From an uncultured Clostridia bacterium (GTDB lineage Bacteria; Bacillota; Clostridia; Oscillospirales; Ruminococcaceae): a stretch of 64,000 nt of DNA. Positions 1 to 8,133 of this stretch are shown here, in pieces (position 1 is the stretch's first letter; the number at the start of each line of letters is the position of its first letter). The position numbers were made by a program, and so were the translations under genes. The notes below the pieces were generated by a model. That model made no database searches, was not told the DNA's origin, and saw only the letters and a program-made list of their open reading frames with translations. The stretch is from positions 62,001 to 126,000 of the forward strand of contig CANRFB010000002.1 of NCBI GenBank assembly GCA_947629785.1, written 5' to 3'.

Positions 1-1228
1 GTATATTTGAACGCACCTGCTCACTGTCGATAAAGGTATACTTGGTTCCCACAGCCATAATGGGAACGCTCTGCTCGGCAATGTCGGGCTCGTTTCCTGT
101 CTCCTGATACTCCTGTATCATTTCATTTGTCATAATAAATCCTGTCTCGGAAGTTGCAAGCAGCAGATCTGTCGTAACATTTCCCGCGAAGTCGTACAGT
201 ATCTCAACGGGACGGGCATTGAACGCCGCAACGGGATTGCCTATGACTTCCTCGGGAATACCGCCTGTATAGTCGTTTTCCTCAATATATGTCATTATAG
301 CGTAAACGCTGGTCTCGGAAGCAAGATTCTGCATATTGTTTTCGCCCACAAGACCGTAACCCACCTTGATGCCCCATTCTTCAAGGAAAGAATCAATATT
401 GGGGGTATTATTCTGGGCATAGCTTGCGGTGTATATCATGTTCCTGCCGTACTGTCCGTCATTTTCCATGAAATTATATATCCTGTCGACAAGGTCCTCG
501 GAAAAATCGTTGAGAGGCGCATTTATAATAAGCATATCCGCGTCTTCGGGAATTTCCTCGGTGTTGGGGTCGATGGTAACAACTTCGTAGCCGTTGTTTT
601 CCAGCATTTCTATGATGTTGTCGCCGTTCATGCTTTGCGTAACGACGTCAAAATAAACGGCTTTCTTGGGGTCGGGGTCGGTAACATACATCAGCGCGGA
701 AGTCAGCACCTGTTCCGCCTTTGAAGAAACTATGCTCTGGGACATTGTGTAGTAATTTATCTCGGTGTTGAACAGGTCGTTTACCGACAGAACTCTTATC
801 CTGTTTGAATCGGCGTTGAAAACGATTATGCTGTAATCGTTAATGCTTCCGTCATAGTACTGCTTATACTTTTCCACATAGGTTGGGTCAACGGTCATAT
901 CAACAAAATTAACGTCTATCTTGTCGGAATTGAGTTCATACTTTTTCAGGACTTCATACGCCTGATGGTAGTAAACATTTTCAGTTGTCTGGAAAGTCAG
1001 TTCGTCCACGGTGGTGCAGATTTCCACATTCTCGTTAAGAGAAGCAATATAGTCCTTTGTTTCGTCGCTTATTTCAAAATTTCCGCCGGGGGTAAGGTCA
1101 ATGCTCATATTGTATCTGTCGCTGAGAACGGTAATTATAACATTCAGCAGAATTACCAGTGCAATAACTACGACCGTTATCACCGTTGCCGCCGCTCCGT
1201 ATTTAAGCTTCTTTGTGTTTATCTTCAT
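1..1228 (-). CDS. GldG-like ABC-2 auxiliary membrane protein (partial, C-terminus beyond window)
   Basis: The open frame runs from an ATG at 1228 off the left edge, giving 409 codons without a stop. GGGAGGT lies 8 bases before the ATG. Residues 10-34 form one hydrophobic segment just after a short lysine-rich start, so the protein is anchored in the membrane with a large outer domain. That domain looks like the Gld-type ABC auxiliary family (DUF7088 and neighbours), with long alternating strand/helix stretches and a DADMLIINAP-like segment. It lies 15 bases downstream of a permease gene and an ATPase gene, the usual order in GldA/F/G-type exporters. The substrate is unknown. Gliding is unlikely in this kind of organism, so the name reflects family only. 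Confidence 0.8.
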   Translation of the reverse strand, partial: MKINTKKLKYGAAATVITVVVIALVILLNVIITVLSDRYNMSIDLTPGGNFEISDETKDYIASLNENVEICTTVDELTFQTTENVYYHQAYEVLKKYELNSDKIDVNFVDMTVDPTYVEKYKQYYDGSINDYSIIVFNADSNRIRVLSVNDLFNTEINYYTMSQSIVSSKAEQVLTSALMYVTDPDPKKAVYFDVVTQSMNGDNIIEMLENNGYEVVTIDPNTEEIPEDADMLIINAPLNDFSEDLVDRIYNFMENDGQYGRNMIYTASYAQNNTPNIDSFLEEWGIKVGYGLVGENNMQNLASETSVYAIMTYIEENDYTGGIPEEVIGNPVAAFNARPVEILYDFAGNVTTDLLLATSETGFIMTNEMIQEYQETGNEPDIAEQSVPIMAVGTKYTFIDSEQVRSNI

Positions 1229-1243
1229 TTCAATTACCTCCCA

Positions 1244-1951
1244 TCAGGACCAGCGGCGCTTTTCAAGAACACGCACCGTAAGGAAATTGAATATAAATAT
1301 CGTGCTGATAAAGAATATCAGGCTCGGAACGTTCAGCAGTCCTGTTGTGAATTCATAATATCTTGTGTAGAATCCAAGCGCGGACATGATGTTTTTCAGC
1401 CACTCAACGGGAACCATTCCCGCAAGCATATCTATGAGATAGAACAGCATTATTATAATGAAGCTGACTATCGCCGCAACTACCTGATTTTCGGTCATTG
1501 CCGAAACGAAAATGCCTATTGCTATAAATGCCGAACCCATCAGCAGAAGCGCGATAAACGTTCCGATAACGGTTGCCCAAGCCACAGAACCCGCTAAGGC
1601 AACAAGGGTTATGATGTACAGAACATACACCGCCATGGCGCAAAGGTAAACGCACACCGCCGCAAGGAATTTCCCCATAACGATAGAGAAAAGATTTACA
1701 GGCGCAGTCAGCAGGCACTGATCGGTGCGCTGACGTTTCTCCTCGGTGAAAAGCCGCATCGTCAGCAGCGGAAGAAGTATCATCATTACCGTGAATGCGC
1801 TTGTGAACACCGTGGACATATCCGTCGTGCCATAGTAAATGTTGATGTTAATGAAGTAAATTGACGTGTAAAGGTAGAATACCCCAATAAAAATGTATGC
1901 AATAGGCGAGGTGAAATAAGCTTTCAGCTCGCGTCTGAAAATTGCGCCCAT
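1244..1951 (-). CDS. ABC-2 type transporter permease (GldF-like)
   Basis: This is a 235-residue integral membrane protein with about six hydrophobic segments, starting MGAIFRRELKAYF, a typical opening of ABC-2 permeases. Family members form the membrane channel of an exporter driven by a separate ATPase subunit. The start codon overlaps the stop of the upstream ATPase gene by one base (TAATG), which implies translational coupling. The auxiliary membrane protein follows 15 bases later. The three genes therefore form one transcription unit and probably one complex. The transported substrate cannot be told from the sequence. Confidence 0.88.
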   Translation of the reverse strand: MGAIFRRELKAYFTSPIAYIFIGVFYLYTSIYFININIYYGTTDMSTVFTSAFTVMMILLPLLTMRLFTEEKRQRTDQCLLTAPVNLFSIVMGKFLAAVCVYLCAMAVYVLYIITLVALAGSVAWATVIGTFIALLLMGSAFIAIGIFVSAMTENQVVAAIVSFIIIMLFYLIDMLAGMVPVEWLKNIMSALGFYTRYYEFTTGLLNVPSLIFFISTIFIFNFLTVRVLEKRRWS

Positions 1952-3039
1952 TATTCCTCACCCTCCTTTTTTTCTTCTTTGTTTTCTTCGCCGTCAGCTT
2001 CGGAATCGGTTTCCGCGGCTTCTTCCGCTTTTCCGGAAACGCCCTCCGCGTCCTGCTCGAATTTTTCCGTCTTTTCCTCGGCGGACTTCTTTGTTTTTAT
2101 AACAACATTGTCGCCCATGGTTATCTTTAAGAATATATCTTCAAGGGTCATTTCCATAGATTTCAGCCCGAGCATTACCCAGTTCCGCGAAACTATCCTC
2201 TTGAACAGTTCCCGACGAATGTCCGCGTCCTCTTTGGTCTCTATCTCATAGTCGTAAATGCCGGGTTCGCGTTCCATATCCGCAACCACCGTAAGCACGC
2301 CGGGAATGTTCCGTATAGTCTTGATAATTTCTTCCCGCGGACCGTCAATTCTTGCAATAAGCCTGTGGTCAACGGAAATATTCTTGGTAAGGTTTTCGGT
2401 GGTATCGTCGGCGGCGATTTTTCCGCCGTTTATGATTATAACTCTGTCGCATACCGCCTGAATTTCCGAAAGAATATGAGATGAAAGAATGACCGTATGC
2501 TTCTTTCCGAGCCGTTTGATAAGCGTTCTTATCTCGATTATCTGTTTCGGGTCAAGACCTACCGTAGGCTCGTCCAGAATAAGTATGGGCGGATTCCCGA
2601 TAAGCGCCTGCGCAAGTCCCACTCTCTGCTTGTAACCTTTGGAAAGATTCCTGATAATGCGGTCGTAAACGTCCTTTATCATCACCAGACTGCAAACATC
2701 TTCAAGATGCGCTTTCCGCGGAAGCTTGCACTTTTTCAGGTCGTAAATGAAATTCAGATAATCCTTTACCGTCATATCGAGGTACAGCGGCGGAATTTCG
2801 GGAAGATAGCCGATATTCTTCTTCGCCGCGATGGGGTCGTCCAGAATATCAATGCCGTTTATCAGCGCGTTTCCCGAAGTTGATGAAATATACCCTGTAA
2901 GCATATTCATAGTCGTGGATTTTCCCGCACCGTTAGGACCGAGGAATCCGAGTATTTCGCCGTCGTTCACCGTGAATGAAAGGTCATCGACAGCTTTTTT
3001 CGCGCCGTACTGTTTTGTAAGGTTGCGAACTTCTATCAT
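1951..3039 (-). CDS. ABC transporter ATP-binding protein (GldA-like)
   Basis: This 362-residue cytoplasmic ATPase powers the ABC-2 permease encoded next to it. Walker A (GPNGAGKST) is at about residues 34-42, the signature LSKGY at about 132-136, and Walker B (ILILDEP) at about 152-158. After the nucleotide-binding domain comes a roughly 75-residue regulatory region and then a strongly acidic, low-complexity tail (about 315-362, rich in Glu and Ala). The tail is longer than in most homologues and may be disordered. AAAGGCGG precedes the ATG. It is the first gene of the three-gene unit. The 119 bases upstream are AT-rich and contain TATAAT, but no convincing -35. Confidence 0.92.
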   Translation of the reverse strand: MIEVRNLTKQYGAKKAVDDLSFTVNDGEILGFLGPNGAGKSTTMNMLTGYISSTSGNALINGIDILDDPIAAKKNIGYLPEIPPLYLDMTVKDYLNFIYDLKKCKLPRKAHLEDVCSLVMIKDVYDRIIRNLSKGYKQRVGLAQALIGNPPILILDEPTVGLDPKQIIEIRTLIKRLGKKHTVILSSHILSEIQAVCDRVIIINGGKIAADDTTENLTKNISVDHRLIARIDGPREEIIKTIRNIPGVLTVVADMEREPGIYDYEIETKEDADIRRELFKRIVSRNWVMLGLKSMEMTLEDIFLKITMGDNVVIKTKKSAEEKTEKFEQDAEGVSGKAEEAAETDSEADGEENKEEKKEGEE

Positions 3040-3158
3040 TTGGCAACAGCCGCCTTTCGTGAAATTATATAATTGCCCGAAACAGTTCGGTATACAATTT
3101 TATCAGCCTATTGTGTTTATTTTGTGACAAAATGTTAAAATTTGTTCGTATTTCATTA

Positions 3159-4619
3159 TTATGACAATTTCTCTATTGCTTTCTTGATTCTGGAAATGCT
3201 GTCATTTTTCCCCAGAATAGCCGCAAGTTCTATGCCGCCGCCGGGAGTAAGGGCTTTTCCCGAAAGCGCCGCACGCATGGGCAGAAGCATCCAGCCGTTC
3301 TTGACGCCCTGCTTTTCAATTTCCGCAAAAACAGCACCGTGTATCTTTTCCTCGTTCCAGTCACTGTCGGGAATGTTTTCCAGAACGGGAAGAACGGAAG
3401 TCAGCGCGGAAAGCGAAGTTTCCGGCGTGGTTTTCATTTTCTTGTTGAAGAAAAGCTCGTTTTCGTAGTCGGGAAGTTCGTCTATGAAATCCACCTTTTC
3501 GGGAATTTCCGTCAGAAGTTCCGTTCTCGGCTGCAAAGTCTTTACCACTTCGTCAATGTCAATGTCCTCACGCTTGCAGGTCTGTCTTATATATGGAAGC
3601 GCGGCGGCTTTGAACTCCTCGTGGGAAATTTTCCTTAACCACTCGCCGTTGATGGCTTTCATCTTTATCGGGTCAAATATGGCGGGGGATTTTGAAAGCC
3701 CGCTTATGTCGAATTCCTCTATAAGTTCTTCAAGAGAGAATATCTCGTTCTCACCCTTTGGCGCCCAGCCGAGGAGCGCAATATAATTCAGTATCGCGGG
3801 AATATAAAAGCCCTTTTCTACAAAATCCCCGAAATACGCGTCTCCCTCACGTTTGGAAAGCTTATGAGTTGCGTCACGCATAATGCGTTCAACGTGGATA
3901 TATGTGGGAATTTCCCAGCCGAAAGCCTCGTAAAGCAGGTTATATTTCGGCGTGGAGGAAAGATACTCGTTTCCGCGTATAACATGGGTAATTCCCATAA
4001 GATGGTCGTCCACAACATTTGCAAAATTATATGTGGGCATTCCGTCCGCCTTTAAAAGTATCTGGTCGTCAAGGTCGGCATTGGGAACGGTAATATCCCC
4101 GTAAAGTTCGTCATGGAAAGTGGTTGTGCCGTCAAGGGGAACTTTCTGACGGATAACGTAAGGCGTTCCCGCCGCAAGAAGCTTTTCCACTTCCTCCTTG
4201 GGAAGATCGCGGCAATGTCTGTCATATGTGGGAGTTATGCCCTTTGCCTGTTGTTCCGCGTGTACCTGTTCCATGCGTTCCTTTGTGCAGAAGCAGTAGT
4301 ACGCGTGACCCGTTTCCACAAGCTTTTCGGCATATTCCTTGAATATCCCCATGCGCTCCGACTGAATGTAGGGACCCACGGGACCGCCTATGTCGGGTCC
4401 TTCGTCCCACTTTAAGCCGCAGGCTTTCAGGGTATTGTAAATAACGTCCGTTGCGCCCTCAACGTAACGTCCCTGATCGGTGTCCTCAATGCGGAGAATG
4501 AACTTTCCTCCGTATTTTTTAGCAATAATATAAGTATACAGCGCCGTCCGCAGGTTCCCTATGTGCATAAATCCCGTAGGACTCGGAGCAAATCTCGTTC
4601 TTATATTTTCGGTTTTCAT
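3159..4619 (-). CDS. gltX: glutamyl-tRNA synthetase
   Basis: This 486-residue class I aminoacyl-tRNA synthetase charges tRNA-Glu. The HIGH-type motif appears as HIGN at residues 19-22 inside a PSPTGFMHIGN context, and the KMSKS-type motif as KLSKR about residue 255. The C-terminal half is the helical anticodon-binding region. The length is normal for bacterial GltX. It is the last gene of the minus-strand translation cluster, 18 bases after ribF, with GAAAGAGGT before the ATG. No T-box leader is seen, as expected for a gene inside an operon. Many Clostridia use a non-discriminating GltX with GatCAB; the sequence alone does not settle that here. Confidence 0.96.
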   Translation of the reverse strand: MKTENIRTRFAPSPTGFMHIGNLRTALYTYIIAKKYGGKFILRIEDTDQGRYVEGATDVIYNTLKACGLKWDEGPDIGGPVGPYIQSERMGIFKEYAEKLVETGHAYYCFCTKERMEQVHAEQQAKGITPTYDRHCRDLPKEEVEKLLAAGTPYVIRQKVPLDGTTTFHDELYGDITVPNADLDDQILLKADGMPTYNFANVVDDHLMGITHVIRGNEYLSSTPKYNLLYEAFGWEIPTYIHVERIMRDATHKLSKREGDAYFGDFVEKGFYIPAILNYIALLGWAPKGENEIFSLEELIEEFDISGLSKSPAIFDPIKMKAINGEWLRKISHEEFKAAALPYIRQTCKREDIDIDEVVKTLQPRTELLTEIPEKVDFIDELPDYENELFFNKKMKTTPETSLSALTSVLPVLENIPDSDWNEEKIHGAVFAEIEKQGVKNGWMLLPMRAALSGKALTPGGGIELAAILGKNDSISRIKKAIEKLS

Positions 4620-4637
4620 AACATACCTCTTTCCGAA

Positions 4638-5588
4638 TTATTTATTTTTCAAGCCCGAATATCCGGCTTGGAGTATCATTCTTGCCGACTCGGTGTCCTG
4701 CGCGATCTGCGCTTTCAGTTCGTCCGTTCCCGAGAATTTCCTTTCGGGGCGGATAAATTCCACAAGCGAGACTTTTGCCGTTTCCCCGTAAAGGTCGCCG
4801 CCCGGGAAATCAATTATGTAGGTTTCCGCAAGGGGCGCTTCACTTCCGACGGTGGGTTTTACGCCGATGTTTGTAACGCTTCCGTAAATGTTCCCGCCCA
4901 CTTCCGTTTCGGAAGCGTAAACGCCGAATCTCGGTTTTATCTGGCGTTTGGGAATATACTGGTTTATGGTGGGGAAATCAAGCGTCCGCCCAAGCTGTCT
5001 GCCGTAAATCACAGGCAGCCTGAACGCAAATTTTGAACCAAGCAAGCGGTTCGCCTCGCTTATTTCTCCGTTTCCGATAAGTTTCCTTATAGCCGTTGAG
5101 GAAATTTTCTCGCCGCCCTCGGAAATTTCGGGAACTGTTATCAGTTTTATGCCGCGTTTCCTGCACATTCCCGCAAGTTCTGAAACGCCGCAGCAAGCGT
5201 TTTTCCCGAATCGGAAATCCTCGCCGCAGACCGCAATTTTTGCCGAAAATTTATCGCAAAGCACAAGTTCGGTGAATTCTTCCCCCGACAGATCGCGGAA
5301 ATTCATAAAATCGGGGGAATAGATATATTTCACACCAAGCCCGCCGATAATTTCAAGCTTCATTTCCCGCGAAAATATATATTCCACGCCCGAACCGCTT
5401 TCCCCTTTTGAAGTCACCGTCTGGGTATCAAAAGTAAAGACCGCAGGTTTCACCCCGGGAATACTTTCAGCCGCTTCCACGGCTTTTCCTATGACTGCCC
5501 TGTGACCGTGATGTACTCCGTCAAAAAGTCCCATCGCCACAGCCGTGTTCCCTTTCGGAACATTATTTGTTCCCGTAAGGTCGATCAT
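4638..5588 (-). CDS. ribF: bifunctional riboflavin kinase / FMN adenylyltransferase
   Basis: The 316-residue protein turns riboflavin into FMN and then FAD. The N-terminal adenylyltransferase domain shows GLFDGVHHGHR near residue 21, the nucleotidyl-transferase H-x-G-H motif. The C-terminal riboflavin kinase domain has PTINQYIP, the counterpart of the family PTxN motif, and GVYASE. It lies 19 bases after truB and 18 before gltX, a common position in Firmicutes truB-ribF clusters. ACGAGGT precedes the start. No FMN riboswitch is visible upstream, so expression probably follows the operon. Confidence 0.95.
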   Translation of the reverse strand: MIDLTGTNNVPKGNTAVAMGLFDGVHHGHRAVIGKAVEAAESIPGVKPAVFTFDTQTVTSKGESGSGVEYIFSREMKLEIIGGLGVKYIYSPDFMNFRDLSGEEFTELVLCDKFSAKIAVCGEDFRFGKNACCGVSELAGMCRKRGIKLITVPEISEGGEKISSTAIRKLIGNGEISEANRLLGSKFAFRLPVIYGRQLGRTLDFPTINQYIPKRQIKPRFGVYASETEVGGNIYGSVTNIGVKPTVGSEAPLAETYIIDFPGGDLYGETAKVSLVEFIRPERKFSGTDELKAQIAQDTESARMILQAGYSGLKNK

Positions 5589-5607
5589 AGAACATTACCT
5601 CGTTTTA

Positions 5608-6522
5608 TCAGTAAAAATTCTTTTCAATCCGCAGAACGCCGTTTTCTTTATCGGGAACGGCAGTTCCGAGGAACTCATTTTCTCCGAAAACCTTTACCCT
5701 CGGCACGTTCTTATCGAATTTCAGCCTGTCCAGATCAAGCTTTATGCCGTTGCGGTACATTCGCTCCTGCGCGCCTTTCAGGTGCAGTTCGGAAATTTCC
5801 CCGAAAACCTTTTCCACGGGTTTCACAAACGTGGAAAAATCCCCGCCTGTTTCGGAAATTTCCTGCAATTCCTCAATGGTAACGCAGTCGGCAAGGGTAA
5901 AACCGCAAGCCGAAGTCCGCACAAGAGAAGTCATTATCCCGCCGCAGCCAAGGGCGTTTCCGATGTCGTTTATAAGCGTGCGGATATATGTTCCCTTTGC
6001 GCAGGAAACGGCAAATTTCCCCGTTCCCGACTTTTCGTCGTACCCGGTAAGTTCAAGGGAATAAACTTCCGTTTCTCTGGGTTCCCGCTCCACTTCAATG
6101 CCTTTCCGAGCCAGTTCGTAAAGCCGCTTTCCGTTTACCGAAACAGCCGAATACATAGGCGGTATCTGCAATATTTTCCCGCGGAAATTTTTCATTTCCT
6201 CCCGAAGCCGCGTTTCCGCGATTCCCGAAAATTCCGCCGTTTCCGAAACATTCCCCGTATCGTCCTGCGTGTCCGAACGGGCGCCGAGACGGAATCCCGC
6301 CAGATAACTTTTATCCCTGTCCGGCAGAATGTCGCAAACCTTAGTCGCTTTTCCCGCAAAAACGGGAAGCACGCCCGTTGCCATAGGGTCGAGAGTTCCG
6401 CCGTGTCCGAGGCGTTTCATTTTAAGTATCCCGCGGAGTTTTGCAACAACGTCAAAGCTGGTAAATCCCGCAGGCTTGTTTACGCAGATTATCCCGCAGA
6501 GTTCGTCCTTTAAGCAAGCCAT
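5608..6522 (-). CDS. truB: tRNA pseudouridine(55) synthase
   Basis: This 304-residue enzyme makes pseudouridine 55 in the T-loop of tRNAs. The catalytic block GGTLDPMATGVLPV at about residues 40-53 contains the essential Asp. A KPAGFTSFD segment near residue 16 is also typical. Its first codons overlap the last 13 bases of the nrnA gene, and the ribosome site is weak (GGGTATTGATCT), so translation probably depends on coupling. It sits in the conserved order rbfA, nrnA, truB, ribF. Confidence 0.95.
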   Translation of the reverse strand: MACLKDELCGIICVNKPAGFTSFDVVAKLRGILKMKRLGHGGTLDPMATGVLPVFAGKATKVCDILPDRDKSYLAGFRLGARSDTQDDTGNVSETAEFSGIAETRLREEMKNFRGKILQIPPMYSAVSVNGKRLYELARKGIEVEREPRETEVYSLELTGYDEKSGTGKFAVSCAKGTYIRTLINDIGNALGCGGIMTSLVRTSACGFTLADCVTIEELQEISETGGDFSTFVKPVEKVFGEISELHLKGAQERMYRNGIKLDLDRLKFDKNVPRVKVFGENEFLGTAVPDKENGVLRIEKNFY

Positions 6523-7475
6523 AGATCAATACCCAGAAACGGCGCAATTCCCGAAAGAAGCTGCAATTTTATATTGTCGGCGTCCCCCTCAAGAGTGCAG
6601 CCCGCCGCTTTAACATGACCGCCGCCGCCGAATTTGGAACATATGGCGGAAACGTCCACTTCCGAAGCTGAACGCATGGAGACCTTGAACTTGCCTTTTT
6701 CCTTTTCCTTTACCAGAACGCCTATCTGCACGCCCTCGGGCTGAACGGTTATCCCCGCCGTGCCCTCCAATTCTTCCGAGGAAAAGCCTTTCTTTTCCAT
6801 ATCTGCAAGAGTAACAATTGTAATAGTGCATTTGTCGTCAAGGTAATACTCCATTTCCGAAAGAATATGCTGTTCCGCAATAAGCCTTGCCTTGCTTTTC
6901 CTGTCGAAAACGTCGCGGTTTATCCGTTCAATATCGACGCCGCAGTCCATAAGTTTAGCCGCGATAGTATGTGCGAGCTTGGTGGTATTTCCGTACTTGA
7001 AACAGCCCGTATCGGTGGCAATGCCCGTGTAAAGACATTCCGCGGCAAGCTTATCAAGCTTCACGTCCATTTCCGAAAATACCCTGTACAGCACTTCGCA
7101 GGCGGCGGAAGCGTCGGGGTAAACCAACAGCTTCTTTGCATATCCCGTATTTGAAACATGGTGGTCTATGCAAAGATCCACATAATCGCCGTACTGTGAA
7201 AGCTTTGAGCCCAGCAGTTTTGCGTCCGCAACGTCCACCGCCGCGATAGTTTCGGGAGCGAACTTCCGCGGCTCGTAATCCTCGTACATAAATCCGTACT
7301 TTCTGGGGAATTCGTCCGAGCAAAGCACATTTGCGTTCTTGCCCATGTTCCGCAGAACGCGGCATAATGCAAACCCGGAACCCATAGTGTCGCCGTCGGG
7401 GCTCTGATGGGTCAGGATATAGTAATTATCATGCTCTTTCAGGAATTCCGCCGTTTCGTTCAAATTTATCTGCAT
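6510..7475 (-). CDS. nrnA: DHH-family bifunctional oligoribonuclease / pAp phosphatase
   Basis: The 321-residue protein is an NrnA-type phosphodiesterase that degrades very short RNAs and dephosphorylates 3'-phosphoadenosine 5'-phosphate in Firmicutes lacking Orn. Seen motifs are SPDGDTMGSG near residue 25, AVDVAD, IDHHVSN (the DHH triad) near residue 103, and the C-terminal DHHA1 block GGGGHVKAAGC. The metal-binding Asp and His residues look intact. It begins 9 bases after rbfA and overlaps truB. The only GGAG-like ribosome site is about 15 bases from the ATG, somewhat far. Confidence 0.9.
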   Translation of the reverse strand: MQINLNETAEFLKEHDNYYILTHQSPDGDTMGSGFALCRVLRNMGKNANVLCSDEFPRKYGFMYEDYEPRKFAPETIAAVDVADAKLLGSKLSQYGDYVDLCIDHHVSNTGYAKKLLVYPDASAACEVLYRVFSEMDVKLDKLAAECLYTGIATDTGCFKYGNTTKLAHTIAAKLMDCGVDIERINRDVFDRKSKARLIAEQHILSEMEYYLDDKCTITIVTLADMEKKGFSSEELEGTAGITVQPEGVQIGVLVKEKEKGKFKVSMRSASEVDVSAICSKFGGGGHVKAAGCTLEGDADNIKLQLLSGIAPFLGIDLWLA

Positions 7476-7484
7476 TTTTCCGTA

Positions 7485-7859
7485 TCATGACTCCTTTTTA
7501 TCACTGTCATCGGTTACTTCTATCCGCCGAAGCATTTCGGAGATCTCGGCGGAATGTTCTATTGAATTGTCTGCAATGAATTTCAGTTCGGGGCATTTTT
7601 TCAGGTGCATAACATTTGAAATGCGTTTGCGGATCATTCCCGAAGCGCTTTCAAGACCTTTCACCGCTTCTTTTGCGGCTTCCTCGCCCTCAATGCAGGA
7701 AATATACACCTTACAGTGGGAATTATCCCCCGAAAGTTCCGTTCTCACCACGGAAATGAACTTTCCCATAACTCTCGGGTCTTTTATTTCCTCCATAATA
7801 AGCCCTGAAATTTCACGCTTTATATCCTCAGACAATCGTCCATTCTTAAAATTTGGCAT
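7485..7859 (-). CDS. rbfA: 30S ribosome-binding factor A
   Basis: This 124-residue RbfA helps mature the 5' end of 16S rRNA and is released from new 30S subunits before translation. The sequence fits the KH-like fold of the family, with conserved RVGR-like N-terminal features reduced to NGRLSEDIKREIS and the central VRTELSGD and KYISCIEG-like strands. AAGGAGAAAGG lies upstream. The gene is separated from infB by a 270-base stretch filled with intergenic repeats, unusual for this tightly packed operon. Confidence 0.93.
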   Translation of the reverse strand: MPNFKNGRLSEDIKREISGLIMEEIKDPRVMGKFISVVRTELSGDNSHCKVYISCIEGEEAAKEAVKGLESASGMIRKRISNVMHLKKCPELKFIADNSIEHSAEISEMLRRIEVTDDSDKKES

Positions 7860-7882
7860 CCTTCTTACCTTTCTCCTTAGTT

Positions 7883-8131
7883 TAGAGTTAAGAACCCTTG
7901 TAGAGTTGAGAGTTAAGAGTTAAGAGTTGAGAGCTTTAAGAGAGTTAAGAGTTGGGAGTTGAGATAAAATTTTCAACTTTATACTCTCGATTTAAAAGAA
8001 ACAGAAATATTTTAATTGTTTATTTCGTAACGCATTAAGCGGAGAAAAGAATACTAACAGTTTATGTCAATATCTCAACTCTCTACTCTCAACTCTTAAC
8101 TCTGGAGCAAGGCTCAGCCTGCTCTCAACTC
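7883..8131 (-). repeat. GAGTT-family intergenic repeat, copy 1 (infB-rbfA gap)
   Basis: The edges are runs of GAGTTAAGA and GAGTTGAGA on one side and their reverse complement ACTCTCAACTCT on the other. The centre, read on the minus strand, shares the string TTGACATAAACTGTTAGT with the copy at 12397. A palindrome close to GCAGGCTGAGCCTGC lies near the infB stop (AAGGCTCAGCCTGC). The element fills the gap between infB and rbfA. No open frame of note is present. Confidence 0.75.
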
Positions 8132-8133
8132 TA

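Noticed and set aside
3040..3158. A promoter for the ABC-2 operon in the gltX gap
   Set aside because: TATAAT is present but no -35 within 16-18 bases is convincing, so it is not listed as a feature.
5545..6513. A 322-codon plus-strand open frame
   Set aside because: Antisense to truB and ribF, both certain genes; no homology pattern seen.
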